From: Halichondria panicea
Lineage: Eukaryota > Porifera > Demospongiae > Suberitida > Halichondriidae
Reading direction: 5' to 3'
DNA length: 64,000 nt
Assembly: GCF_963675165.1 (NCBI RefSeq)
Contig: NC_087393.1
Coordinates: 3,167,502-3,231,501, forward strand
Below are positions 24,459-35,400 of this stretch, piece by piece (the stretch's first letter is position 1; every line of letters starts with the position of its first letter). Position numbers and translations under genes: made by a program. Below the pieces are notes generated by a model. The model saw only the letters and a program-made list of their open reading frames with translations, searched no databases and was not told the origin of the DNA.

Positions 24459-25076
24459 TTATTATATCATGCATGCTTTTATTTTTTGATTGTAGGCGTC
24501 ATCAAAGTACACACCCTTTTTCTTAATGTTCAATCGCCACCCGCGGAAAGCTGTTACTTTTGATATGGATCAACGAGATGGTGCCGACGCTATAGAAGAT
24601 AGAGGAGATGCTGACCAATTGAGTGGAGAGGAGACTGAAAATGAAGAAGACGGAGAAGACATGGATGGAATTCTCCGAAGGTTGATGGAAATTCGTGATC
24701 GCTGTCACCTCAATGCCAAGGAGAACATTGCTGCTGCACAGCAAAAACAGAAGCAGCAGTATGACAACAAGCATAACTCTTTGAAGGTATTATTTTATAT
24801 AGCAAACTTTAGCTTAATTTTTGCCATTTTTGTCGTAGAGTTATCCAGTTGGCAGCAGTGTCATGCTAAAGAATATGGCCAATTCTCATCGAATGGGAGG
24901 GAAAGTGGACTGCACCTGGAAAGGTCCATATAACGCTTTCCCCAAGTACTGAGCTCCAGATAGCACAAGTGTATAGCCCATTAATTCAATGCAATGGGCT
25001 CTGTGGTGGCTCTCCAGCAGCAAGAGGGTGCTAACAACTGCGGATTATTTAGCATTGCTGCTGCAATCACGCTGCT

Positions 25077-25370
25077 ATGAACGATAATGTGGATTCTCTA
25101 GTGTTTGATGAGGCCAAAATGAGAGCACATCTCATTAAGTGCTTTGAGAAGGGCAAACTCTCACGGTTCCCTCGCACAAAGAAAGCGATGCCCAAAAGAC
25201 CAACACCACAAACCATTGCCATTACAATATACTGCATGTGCAAGAGACCGGACTCTTTTGAGGATATGGTCATGTGTGACAAATTTAGTGAGTAGTATCA
25301 CTATCGCTGTGCCAAAATTCACAATGAACCAGTAGGTAATTGGTTTTGTTCTGGTTGTATCACTTTATGA
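25077..25370 (+). pseudogene. PHD-like zinc-finger C-terminus of Ginger copy 2, with in-frame TAG
   Basis: The frame reads IYCMCKRPDSFEDMVMCDKF, then a TAG where an aromatic residue is usual, then YHYRCAKI and NWFCSGC. Spacing of C-x-C, C, H, C and C-x2-C fits a PHD finger. The same stop is in copy 1 (minus strand, near 18778). PHD fingers are, from memory, one of the accessory domains of Ginger elements. Confidence 0.65.
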
Positions 25371-26015
25371 TTTGTGCACTTTTGATTGTACTTATTTCTC
25401 TTGCATTGTTGTATTTATTGAGTATTGAGATCTATAACATAATAGATACAGAATCTATTGCATCTAGTCTATGGCTGTTTACTTCGTAGCCTAGACTAGT
25501 CTTCTCAGATTACCTGTGGACTGACTTTCACCTGCACCGCAGAATGGGGGAGCTCTGGTCCTGGGGTAGGAGCTTTTGTCCTAGGACAGAAACTCCGGGG
25601 GGAGGAAATATCCTAAGGACGGAACCCCCCCCGGAGCTACTGTCCTGGGGGAGGCCGTGTCCTGTGACACCGGCCTTAATTGATACACTGTCTGATATAG
25701 CCCTCTGTGTATGTTCTGTCCCTAACATGCGGTGGCTTGTGGCTTTATCACTATGCTTGTGGGCGTGTAGCCCCACTTGACTTTGCTGACTGTGCAGAAC
25801 AAAGTTCATATGTGAGTTTGACCAGACTCAAGCTTTTAGGTTGAGGCGGGTATTCGAGACTACTCATACTACAGTACTGTTCTGTGTGTCCCAATATGTA
25901 GAGGTTATAAAGAAAGAAAAGATGAATCGTTCAAAGAATGTAATTAAAAGGTCGCGATAATTAGCTAATTAGAGCTAAGGTTAATCGTGTCCTCCCTCCT
26001 CTGGTACTGTCTACT

Positions 26016-26468
26016 CAGAGGAGGAACGCCAGGGTCAATAGGGTCACGTTTAATGAAGGATTAAACATTCTTGTTCTGGGTTCTTGACCTTTGCTGCATA
26101 TAGCAGCTTAGCGCTTCTGTTCTTTATATGCCTGCTTAGAAAGCTTACTATACCTAGATCTATCCAGTGCAGCAAGCCAGTACATCAAAATTTATACCCT
26201 AGCCACGGAAGGCTAATTTCCATATCTTGTGGTTTTGAAGAATGCAATAAAAGGTCAAAGGTTGCAATTAAATCCTGGATCTCCTCTCTCAAGCTGATTC
26301 CTCTGGGGCGCGATAGCTCAACCAATTTCTGCTGTGATTATAAAGAGGATCAAGCTATTGGTGGTGTATAAACTCAGGGGCGCGAGGGTAAACTCAGTTT
26401 TACATGTAAAACATAGGGCCACGTGGTGTTTTAATTAGTGACCTTTTGACACTGGCATTCCTCCTCTG
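26016..26468. mobile_element. CAGAGGAGG-family element B, copy 1, 453 bp, 9-bp duplications
   Basis: The ends are CAGAGGAGGAACGCCAGGG and the inverted form of CAGAGGAGGAATGCCAGTG. CTGTCTACT is duplicated exactly (26007-26015, 26469-26477). It sits 12 bases right of element A in the same minisatellite unit. A full-length inverted copy is at 49816-50263. There is no transposase. Confidence 0.88.
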
Positions 26469-26764
26469 CTGTCTACTAGCGAAGGTCAATCGTACTCTGT
26501 GAACTCTCTGGGCCACCGTACTTTTTTTCACTTACTTTGAACCTTCTATCAGCATTATAAAAATAAAAAATATAAAAAATAAAAATATAAAAAAATTTTT
26601 GTAGCCGCCCTCTAAAAGTTGGGCGGCCTAATCACGAGTCTATATTATAGAGGGCGACTGATTCACGAGACAATACTTCTGCACGCGCGGTTTCTGTCGC
26701 TAAATCTGTTGACATCTAGTTGTGTTTGGTGTCTATTATGGTTACTGGACCTAACCCTATCAGC

Positions 26765-28294
26765 ACATAATTATGGAACGCCAAATCCGCCAACATTTTT
26801 GCAATGTAATTCACATGAATAAATCGTGTATCAGATCAGAACGTACGTTTGTCAGATCGATTACTAGAATGTTTCTGGAAACGATTATCAGGACGTGTGT
26901 ACGCAGACAGAACGATTATCAGAACGTACACAACAACGTTTGTCAGATAGATCACTAGAACGATCCCAGGCCGAGTTTTCGCTTTTATAACGGTTAGGCA
27001 GGCCCGTAGCCTCGACTCCAGCCCCTTGCGTCTTTCTCAGCGGCTTGGAATCGAGGCTAGCAGGCCCGGTACTAGTTGTCTGCGCATGCGTCAAATTTTC
27101 ATTGTATTTGTGGTCGGTAAAAATATTTAGAAATGAAAATGCACAGAGTGCAGTGAGTACACAAAATATGCACATATATAGGAGCTGCACAATCAACTGC
27201 ACTTCTTCGGATCTGAACATCACAGACATCCTCGACAACTTGAGCGATTTCAACCATTGATTGGACTAACTGGACTACAGACAGGTATCAGGAAGGTGGA
27301 CACCACTCTTCTATTTGTGACAGCAACTCTAATGCTGTTTCAATAGGTGTCAACAGATCTAGGGTAAGAGAGAATGGACAATACAAAAAGATACATAATT
27401 ATGAGGCAGATCGTTAAAGCCAATGGAGTGGTCTATAATTAATAAGTTACGTGGCAAAATTAATACAGTAGAAACCGAAAGGTTCAATTTCTGATGATGT
27501 AATGTTTGTTTCTGTAATGCACTGTTATCATAACCAATAATGACCTCATGGCTTTCAAAAACCATGTGATGAGAAACTACTACCGTATATATACTTCTTC
27601 TAAAAGAGGCCCCCTTCTAATAAGGTGCCACCTGGAAATTTATCCCATCATAATAATTATTATTGGCTATTTCTTGTTTTGCATAGTACCGTGGCAGTAT
27701 ACGAGGTAGTCTCAAAAAGGAAAAGCGCTTATTTAGAAGTGCGGTATTAATCTACTTTGCCTGGCCTATTAAATATTATTACTCATCCAGGGATACTCGT
27801 AACAAGCACTGGCGAGCTTGGCTTTGCCTTTTGCAATTAGAGCTAGAGGCCTTGCCATTGCATGTTACTGGTGGGTGCGAATTAATCCCATATTGCCCTC
27901 TATAATTATTTTAACTCACCTTCATTCATAATTCCACAGCTAACACATCCACTTATACAAGTAAGCACTTCTTCACATACAGTGAGAATATTCTCCAATA
28001 TTGTAGGATCCAGTATTATTTTTTATGATGACCTTTAACCTCACATGTATAATTATAACTACCGAGGGCGGCGAACGCCTGTCTTGAATTTCCAGCAATA
28101 ACGTTCTAGCTAATCTGACAAACGTTCTTGTGTACGTTCTGATAATCGTTCTGTCTGTGTACACACGTCCTGATATAATCGTTTCCAGAAACTTTCTAGT
28201 AATCGATCTGACAAACGTTTTTGTGTACGTTCTGATACACGATTTATTCATGTGAATTACATTGCAAAAATGTTGGCAGATTTGGCGTTCCATA
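26765..28294. repeat. Large fold-back structure with about 190-bp arms
   Basis: The left arm 26765-26956 and right arm 28101-28294 are inverted copies; both encode the chance ORF start MERQI and QHFCNVIHMNKSC. Each arm is itself built from short repeats containing AGAACGTACAC and TTTGTCAGATNGAT. The 1.14-kb loop carries a 53-bp palindrome (27007-27059). The outer flanks do not match, so the exact ends are uncertain. Confidence 0.75.
27007..27059. mobile_element. TAGCCTCGA micro-element, 53 bp, with perfect 9-bp duplication
   Basis: It starts TAGCCTCGACTCCAGCCC and ends with the inverted GGAATCGAGGCTA. GCAGGCCCG is repeated exactly at 26998-27006 and 27060-27068. It is among the smallest transposed-looking units in the window. 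Confidence 0.82.
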
Positions 28295-28780
28295 CATAAT
28301 AGCCATACTAGCTAGATCCAGTCATGTTCTACTGCTGAGTCAGCAAAAACGAAAAGCAATTTGGCCTGGAATGTCATTAAAAGGTCATAATTAGTGAAAG
28401 TTCAGTGATGTCTGACCTCCTCTGGGTATATACAGTACGTACGACATCCATGTGCCAATCGCCACTCTATTGACCTTTGACCGAGGTGGAATATTAATTT
28501 ATGATGCCTGGTTTTTGTGTCTAAGTTCATACTTGTACACAGCATGTACATCTTTTGACAAATGCTAATGACGGATTTGTTACAAATCCGCCAAAATCCT
28601 TGCTAGAATGCAAGTTAATTTTTTTGTTAATTTTCGCTCATTCGCAAAGGTTTTTCAATCACAAAAAATTCTTAGGATCGCATGAAAGCCGGTGCATGTG
28701 CAGATAATAATTAAGCAAGTTAATAATGATCGATTACTTACATGCATGCTTGCTTTGGTTTTCTGTCAAGTGAATACAGT

Positions 28781-28920
28781 ATAGCGCGAAATTAAGTATT
28801 TCGCTGAATAAATGTCGTGGGTTGACTGCATGCTTACCGGAAGCACTCCTAATTATAGATTGTGGAGTATAGGTATAGGATTGCTAACCCACGGAAACAG
28901 CAAAAATTAAGTCCAGGGTG
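28781..28920. repeat. Degenerate MITE related to the TATAGCGGG family
   Basis: It has AGTATAGCGCGAAATTAAG on the left and ACGGAAACAGCAAAAATTAA on the right, around a spacer with GTGGGTTGACTGC. The TTTCG and GTGGG tracts are shared with the copies at 897 and 36240. Ends are uncertain. Confidence 0.45.
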
Positions 28921-28992
28921 TCATGCATACATGCAGTGAGGGTGAAAGGGGGAATATCCCCCTCTGGCTCAAATTTCCATCCAGGTACCAGT

Positions 28993-29044
28993 TAGCCTCG
29001 ATTCAAGGCCGATTAAAATTTTAATCGGCCTGGAATCGAGACTA
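28993..29044. mobile_element. TAGCCTCGA micro-element, 52-bp palindrome with perfect 9-bp duplication
   Basis: The two halves are nearly perfect inverted copies meeting at AAAATTTT. GGTACCAGT is repeated exactly at 28984-28992 and 29045-29053. Nothing but the inverted repeat is left, so it can only have been moved in trans. Confidence 0.85.
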
Positions 29045-29053
29045 GGTACCAGT

Positions 29054-29885
29054 ATATGCAAAGGCAACCCCAAACCCATCAGAATTAACCTTAAACCATG
29101 CACCTAATGAAGAAATATTTTCCAGGCATTATGCCACTGGGTTTCCATCCATAGCCGGTGATGTTACATACTAACAGGGTATTGAGGGTATCAACATTTT
29201 TTTAAGCAAGTGACTTTCCCCTTTCTACGTAAAAATCCTGTATGACACCCTGACTTAGCCCCTCAAAAATTTCGCGATATGGTGACATGCAGATAATTCT
29301 AATTATAGTGCATGAAATATAATTATACGTAAGTGTTAACAAACTAACCACTTTCCCACTAAAACTAAACGTGAACCTCATCAAACATTAATGCCAGCTT
29401 CTCTGTACTTTCTTCACAAGAACAGCTATCACAAGAACAGCTAGCTAAAGTCTATTTGTGTGGAGTTTGACCTTCATAAAGTTGTCATAACTTTGTCATA
29501 CTTTATGAAATTCAAAGTTTCATATACCATTGGATTCCTTGTTAAAAAACGCTTATATCTATATGCTGTAGAGCTGGTAAGCTCCAACCAGCTAAAAGTT
29601 AGCATTTTCCATGTAGAAGTCCCAGGCATACTTGTCCACCACATAAAGTGTAAATGAAGCCATAATTGACCACATAACTTCCAGGGTCGAACTCAATGCA
29701 AATAAACTTTAGTGCACTCTGTGCTTTCATCAGAACTCAAAAACAACAAAAATTAAGATTTCAAATAAGGCTAAATATTACCACGAAAAACTAAGCATGC
29801 AATTGTGCAATAGCTATCATAAAAGTACTCGTCTACAATTGACTATGATTATACGTATTAATACTAGAAATTTCTCACGTTAGTG
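29054..29885. other. Spacer downstream of the RNF213-like gene, no gene recognised
   Basis: It should contain the 3' UTR and polyadenylation site of the minus-strand gene ending at 29886. The ORFs here are short, and I see no conserved motif or clear inverted repeat. Confidence 0.5.
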
Positions 29886-32451
29886 TCAATGTTTCTTTTC
29901 CTTGTATTCAGTGACATGTTTCCACGTCGCCACAGCCTGAGGTACTGTAATACTTTCAGGAAACTTATCTAGTCGAATAATTGGGCTCTGTTCTGTCCTG
30001 TCCCAGTAGAGTACAAGAGATTCGACCAGTCTGTGTGCGTGTTCATGTGTGTGTACTGAAAAATAAAAACCTGTAACGACGGTGATTCGTTATAGTCTAA
30101 GATTATGTATTATAATTATACTGATTTTATAGCATTTGCAGTGCAAGCTCGATAAATACAGTATCGACACAATTTACGGGAAATTATCCTCGTTGGCAGT
30201 CATGTGCTTGACATGGACCTCAATGAACTCAAACAAAGTCCCTAGCAAAAGTGCCAGGTCAAAAGTCCGCAGGCACTGGTTCAGCTCCTCAAATTGATCA
30301 GTTGACAGGTCAGCAGAGTATCCTTTGGGAATTCCCTCAAACGGTTCCAGCCCAGTATGCCATAGCTGCTTGGCCAATTCCACAGAGATTGTTTCCCACA
30401 AAGAGAGTACATGACCAAGTGTGCAGTGCTCCTTGGCCTGGGGGTATCAATCAGAAACATGAAACAATTGAAAGTAGATACAAATCAATACTCACTTTAG
30501 TACTAAATGGCTTTTTGCCCATTGTTCTAGATAAGATGTACTTGTGTAAGCTAATTTTATGGTTGGCTCCTCCCGATGAAAGTAGCCCAAGGACAACGTC
30601 TACCACATCCAGTGATTCTTTCATTTTGTCAGGAGTTCGCAGCTCAGTTACTATGTCTCGCTGGACACGTTGGCAAAGTGGAATCTGTAGTGAGATAGAT
30701 AAAATACAAGTACGCTATATTTAAAGTTTGGTGACAACCAATTTGACAAAAACAAAATTAATGACACACACACACGACTTACCTGTGGTTTAACCTTGCG
30801 CCGTATCTCCTGGAAAGTTTCTGCAGTGTATATGTCCTTACGATAAGCCACACAAGGAATGTCCAGAAGAACAACTGGCTTGCCATAAATGAACCTGTTG
30901 AGAACGTGTTTTTCAAGAGCAGGGAGGTCATACTTGATAATTTGATCACTTCCCATGGTAAGTGAGTAGTGACAGTGAGAGAGGATGATGGAGTGTAGAT
31001 GCTGCTCATACTCCAGCAAGTGGCAGCGATGAACATGGGTGATGGGAACCTTGTGCTCTCTCCACACTGCCGAAGAAGACTCTGCCCCTTGACTCACAAT
31101 CCCCCTGCACTTCTCAATGAAGTCGTTGTGTGTTAGGACGAGATAGTCAACAAGTGCCGTAGTACAGCGTCCTTCCCTCATGGTAGTGGGGATTAAGTAG
31201 ACCAGCGGTGTTTTGTCATTGATCTCTGCCAGCAAATACTTCTCCTCTACTGGCAGTCGGTCTGTCGAGAGGGAACGCATGCTTGAAGCACTCCGGACAC
31301 ACTATATACAGGCAACTTACTATGGTTCTTGAGCTTCTGTCCTACCAGAGCCCAAGCTTTTTTTAGATTCTCTATCATTTCTTTGCACTCATTCTTGATG
31401 TTTTCTGAGTAGTAAGGGATCCACCATATAACCATCTGCTATGAATCACACACTGATCACGCACCATTCCTTGTATCTTTCACTTCCTTGAGGAAGTCTC
31501 TGATGGTAATGGTCTCTGCTTTGCTCTTGTCCAAGCGTCTGTCAAACGTCTCAAACATAAACTGCTGGAGTCTTACAATGTCTGGGATGTATTGAGTAGC
31601 TCGTAGGCTGGGTTCCTGCGAAGAGCAACAAAATAATATATATCACATAAATTATATCATGCAATTGCTGATGACTATATATACACACTCACAATTTGAA
31701 GGAATGTGTCCAGGATTTTGCACTCATTACCAGCTTGCACAGTGCTTTTAATGTGCTCCAGATTAATCTGTGGTCTGTAGCTCCAGAGGTGAGCCTCCAA
31801 CTTCCCCTCATCAACATTGACCTTCTCATACGCCAAGTGGAACAGGCGATCTTGCTCTGGAGTGGACACAGTGGGTAGAGGTCATACATTAAAGTGCCAA
31901 ACCTTGTTGATCGTCATTAGCTACTAGATTCAATGCTTTGGCGACAAATACTTCAAGCTGATTAATAACTGGTTCAATGTAGCTTATATTTAACTGCTGC
32001 TCCCACTCATTGCGTGCCTTCTTATTATGTAGTTGGTTCATGTTCGCAGACACACCAGCTGTAGTAACACATACGATCAAACAGATCCACTAGTTCAGCT
32101 ACTGTACTTACAAACTGGAGGATTGGTTACCAGTATCTCTTTCAGCACCAGATGCATGATCATGACACACTCATCCAATCCCCTTCCAGTACTGTTTTGC
32201 ATACTCTCCAAGTCCTTCTCTAGATGAAGCCAGAAGAACTCTGCTAGGCCATGTGGCACAACCATGACGTCCTTGACTACTTGCTGAATGAGCTCCATCT
32301 GTTGGTCGTGGCAGGCAGCCCAGAGGAAGGAAGCATGCATGAGCGCCCTGACAATGCTCACTGCTGTAGCAGACAGGGTTCTTTCTCTTTCGGAGTTGAC
32401 AGTTCGTTGTTGGGGGGCACCTAGGTCATAGCCAGTCTTGGTTGTGTCGTT
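29886..32451 (-). other. RNF213-like: C-terminal domain and stop
   Basis: Exons 32112-32451, 31902-32058, 31693-31856, 31465-31615, 31321-31435, 30783-31261, 30496-30684, 30178-30437 and 29886-30030. Conserved pieces include GYDLGAPQQRTV, ADYLVLTHN-like residues (VDYLVLTHNDFIEKCRG), SHCHYSLTMGSDQIIKYDLP and FIYGKPVVLLDIPC. For the last exon, the acceptor at 30031 (ACACAG) keeps frame; the one at 30056 would give an early stop. The protein ends EYKEKKH. Confidence 0.85.
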
Positions 32452-35400
32452 CCTGTATTATAATGTAATGGGGGAAAAATGCTGCTGACAATAGCTGCGT
32501 AGGTGCATGTATCGGCCAAGTTGTGACCACCTACGACATAACCTTCATTTCTTAACAACCATATGGACTCCATTACAACTTCAGTTTGAGTTAACGGCCC
32601 TGAATATAGCTCCTAGAATGTTAACTCAATGATACAGAGCTATAATAATAATAATGCCAGCAAATTTACTTTAACATCTACTTTCAACTAATGTCTCCTA
32701 TAGAAAATCGTAACCAGGTTGGGATGTGTGTGATGCACTTACAATCTTGCAGCCTTGTTATCAGATCTCAGGCGTTCGTTCTCACCACCAATAGATGCCC
32801 CACACCCAGACTCACGACAGGTCGTTTGCTCCATTGGATTTCCACACTAAGCATATCATTATTATACCAAGACCAAGTCATTTTATTCTAGTAAGTATTG
32901 AAAGAAAGAACTCACCTCTCCAACTAGATAGGGGTGACCATTGGGGCATTCTGCAAACAGTCGTGGAGATACATGAACTATAATAGTCCTCTAAATTTAC
33001 TAACGCACCATAAAAGGTACCCCCAGCTTGTCTTACTTCCTGCAATATATCCTCAGACATTGTAGGCAGGTAGGCATTCTGTATAAGCATTATAGATTAC
33101 TGAATCATAAGAAAATTGTGAAATATATTGTTTAAGCATTCCTCGTAACTCCCTCACCTCAAGCACAGAGGGATTTGTAAGCATATTCAAGAATGGCAGC
33201 AGTAGTTCAGTCTTAGCCCTGCTCAGTAGCACTGCAACAGTGTGCACCACTAGGCCAGTGATGGATCTGTGCAGGCTTGCATGAGCCTGGTGGGGGGAGA
33301 CAAACATCTGGGGTAGGGTGCCACCCTGTTGATTGGCCAAAAGCAGACGCAGAACTTGCAGCATTTCCGGTGAGAGATTTGGGTAGCTTTGAGCAAATGT
33401 GTTTAGTGTTTGGAGGGCCTGGGAGGATCAAAACTGTGATAACCGTGCACCCTGTCTACTGTTTTGTCAGTACCTCCTCTCGAATTTGATCTGCTGGTGC
33501 TGTGCTTGCTCGAGATAGAGTTGCTTTCTGGTAGAAGGCAAAGGCTAACAGACACACCTCAACCCCGCTCTGAACACGTAAACAAATTATTACACATAAT
33601 GAATAAGTTTGGTATACGTACCTGCATACACACTGTGAGTTCTGTTGTTTCGTTGGTGAACAATGCCGAGTTAACAGCATTCCTAACATCCTTATAGCCC
33701 AGCTCATACAGAACCGACAAGTCAATTGATTTATCCTCCTAAAACAACAATAAAATAAAAAAGTTCTATTGACCCAACCAGAGCAAGCGCTTACATTGTC
33801 CACTCTCCTCAGACTCTCGGGTACGACCCAGGGATGGGCCTGGCTGACCCTCTGGAGACAAGTGAAGCCAAATTGCCTCACTAGAAGCCTCATGAGGTAG
33901 AGTACAGGTCCTGTAGTGTCCACTCTGCCTGTGGGGTCTATAACATTCACTCTAGTGTCCATGCAAAGATCTCTGGCTACTATGAGAAGACTGCTGTTGA
34001 CATGATGGTCACTCTTTAGCTTCTGGGCTAAGACATAGAGAGAATAGCGAACACCTGCGACTGCTTCAAGATACTGCAAACGGACTGTGGGTGTACGTAA
34101 ATGATTTTGCAGGGCTAAATAGCTCTCCTCTAATATCCTTCTGATTTCAATAGCTCGGCAGTCAGCAGAGAGTACACTTACTCTTTTATGTAGAGAATTC
34201 TGTATGTTGTGTAGTGGGGATTACACATGTAGGCATACAATTCAATTGCATGCATAATCAAACAGTTATATACCTCGAGGCATTGAATGCACAGCAGATA
34301 GAGTCCCTGGTCCATGCCACGGCCCTTGATCACCTCAATGGATCGCTGAAAGTACTCGTCTAGGTATAGCTTCACCTGGTCCGGTCTGCAAAGAAATAAA
34401 ATATACTAGATCAGAAAAAAACATTTGTAATTCGAAATTGCTAGGATTAGCTGAGGGGAAGCACCAAAAATCGTCGAAACAAGCAAGCGGGAAAGAGCCA
34501 TAAATTTATTTATTTATTATACGTCAATTCGTTACAACATAACTTGCATGCATGCAGCCATTAGCAAAATTTAGTAAATCGGAACTGTAGTGATGCAACG
34601 TATTAACACTAGCTGTACACGTGAATGATGTTGCAACGGGTTGAAATAATAATGGGTCTCTCTAAGTGATTGTTTCCACGATTTTGGTCGTTTCCCTGGC
34701 CAATCCTAGCAATTTTTCATATTGCAAATGTGGGTTTCTGCTGTTCGTAGCCAAGTTACTGCTGTGCAGATCTACTTTGAAGAGCAGTCCCAAATAGAGG
34801 TGTGGTATTGCAAGTGCCCAGAGGCCAAATGCTATATACAACTACATTTACGCGACATGCGACAGCCAAGCCCATCTCAAGTGGCCACTATAGGTATTGC
34901 GACATTTCTGACAGACGACTTCACATAAAGAGAGCAGAATTATTGTCTGGTAAGAGCAGAATTATTGTCTGGTAAGAGCATGAGATCGAGGTCATGCCTC
35001 ATGAAAGAGATTGCAAATCTGAGCAACACGCTTTTAATCCAGGTTGTAGTCGTTGGAAACCAGGTGCGAAATGTCCTGATATGGTTGTACACAGAGAAAC
35101 TGCACTTCGAGAAATTTAATTACTCACTAGTCAAACAAAACGCGGCGATATTAATGTTTTTGACACCACGTACATAACGAGTGATGCATGCAAGCTGCGC
35201 TGTGCTAATGCCTCTCGCCATGTTTTGCGTTCAGGAGATACATAGTATTATATAGTTTTATAATTGTTTACAGTGAACCCACACAGTAAGCTTAATGGAA
35301 ACAGAAGTCTATCTAATGGCTTGATGAATGATATGAAGCATGTAGATCTACAATGTAATAAGTATTTTGCATTTCCCGTCATTGAAAGGGGGTGGATTTG

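Larger units (their letters stand above)
23333..25673 (+). mobile_element. Ginger-type DNA transposon, copy 2 (element 23337-25669, CCGG duplications)
   Basis: This 2333-bp copy is inverted relative to 18394-20725 and nearly identical to it. CCGG flanks both ends (23333-23336, 25670-25673). Exons in order: 23521 to about 23838, then about 23893-24446, about 24497-24786 and from about 24839, split by introns of about 50 bp. It shares with copy 1 the 2-base deletion after SDYF (near 24118) and the TAG inside the PHD-like finger (near 25294). Its host sequence (element A) differs from that of copy 1, so the copies are independent insertions, not one segmental duplication. Confidence 0.85.
22388..26003. 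mobile_element. CAGAGGAGG-family element A, 3.6 kb including a nested Ginger, 9-bp duplications
   Basis: The ends are CAGAGGAGGGAGGACACG and its inverted copy; terminal homology continues for over 100 bases (TTAATTACATTCTTTGAACG and so on). GTACTGTCT is duplicated exactly at 22379-22387 and 26004-26012. A second inverted block (GAATACCCGCCTCAACC) lies at about 22919 and 25840, so the left repeat is broken by about 0.4 kb carrying a local minisatellite (about 22540-22790). Without the Ginger it is about 1.28 kb. An 84-codon ORF at 23021-23275 has a basic RRRRR stretch and matches nothing I know. No transposase is recognised. Confidence 0.8.

Noticed and set aside
18394..25669. Gypsy LTR retrotransposons
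   Set aside because: Only an integrase is present, it is broken by introns, there are no LTRs, protease or RT, and the ends are short inverted repeats with 4-bp CCGG duplications. That fits Ginger DNA transposons.
18390..25673. A single large inverted segmental duplication
   Set aside because: Homology stops exactly at the Ginger termini and the flanks are unrelated; each copy has its own CCGG duplication.
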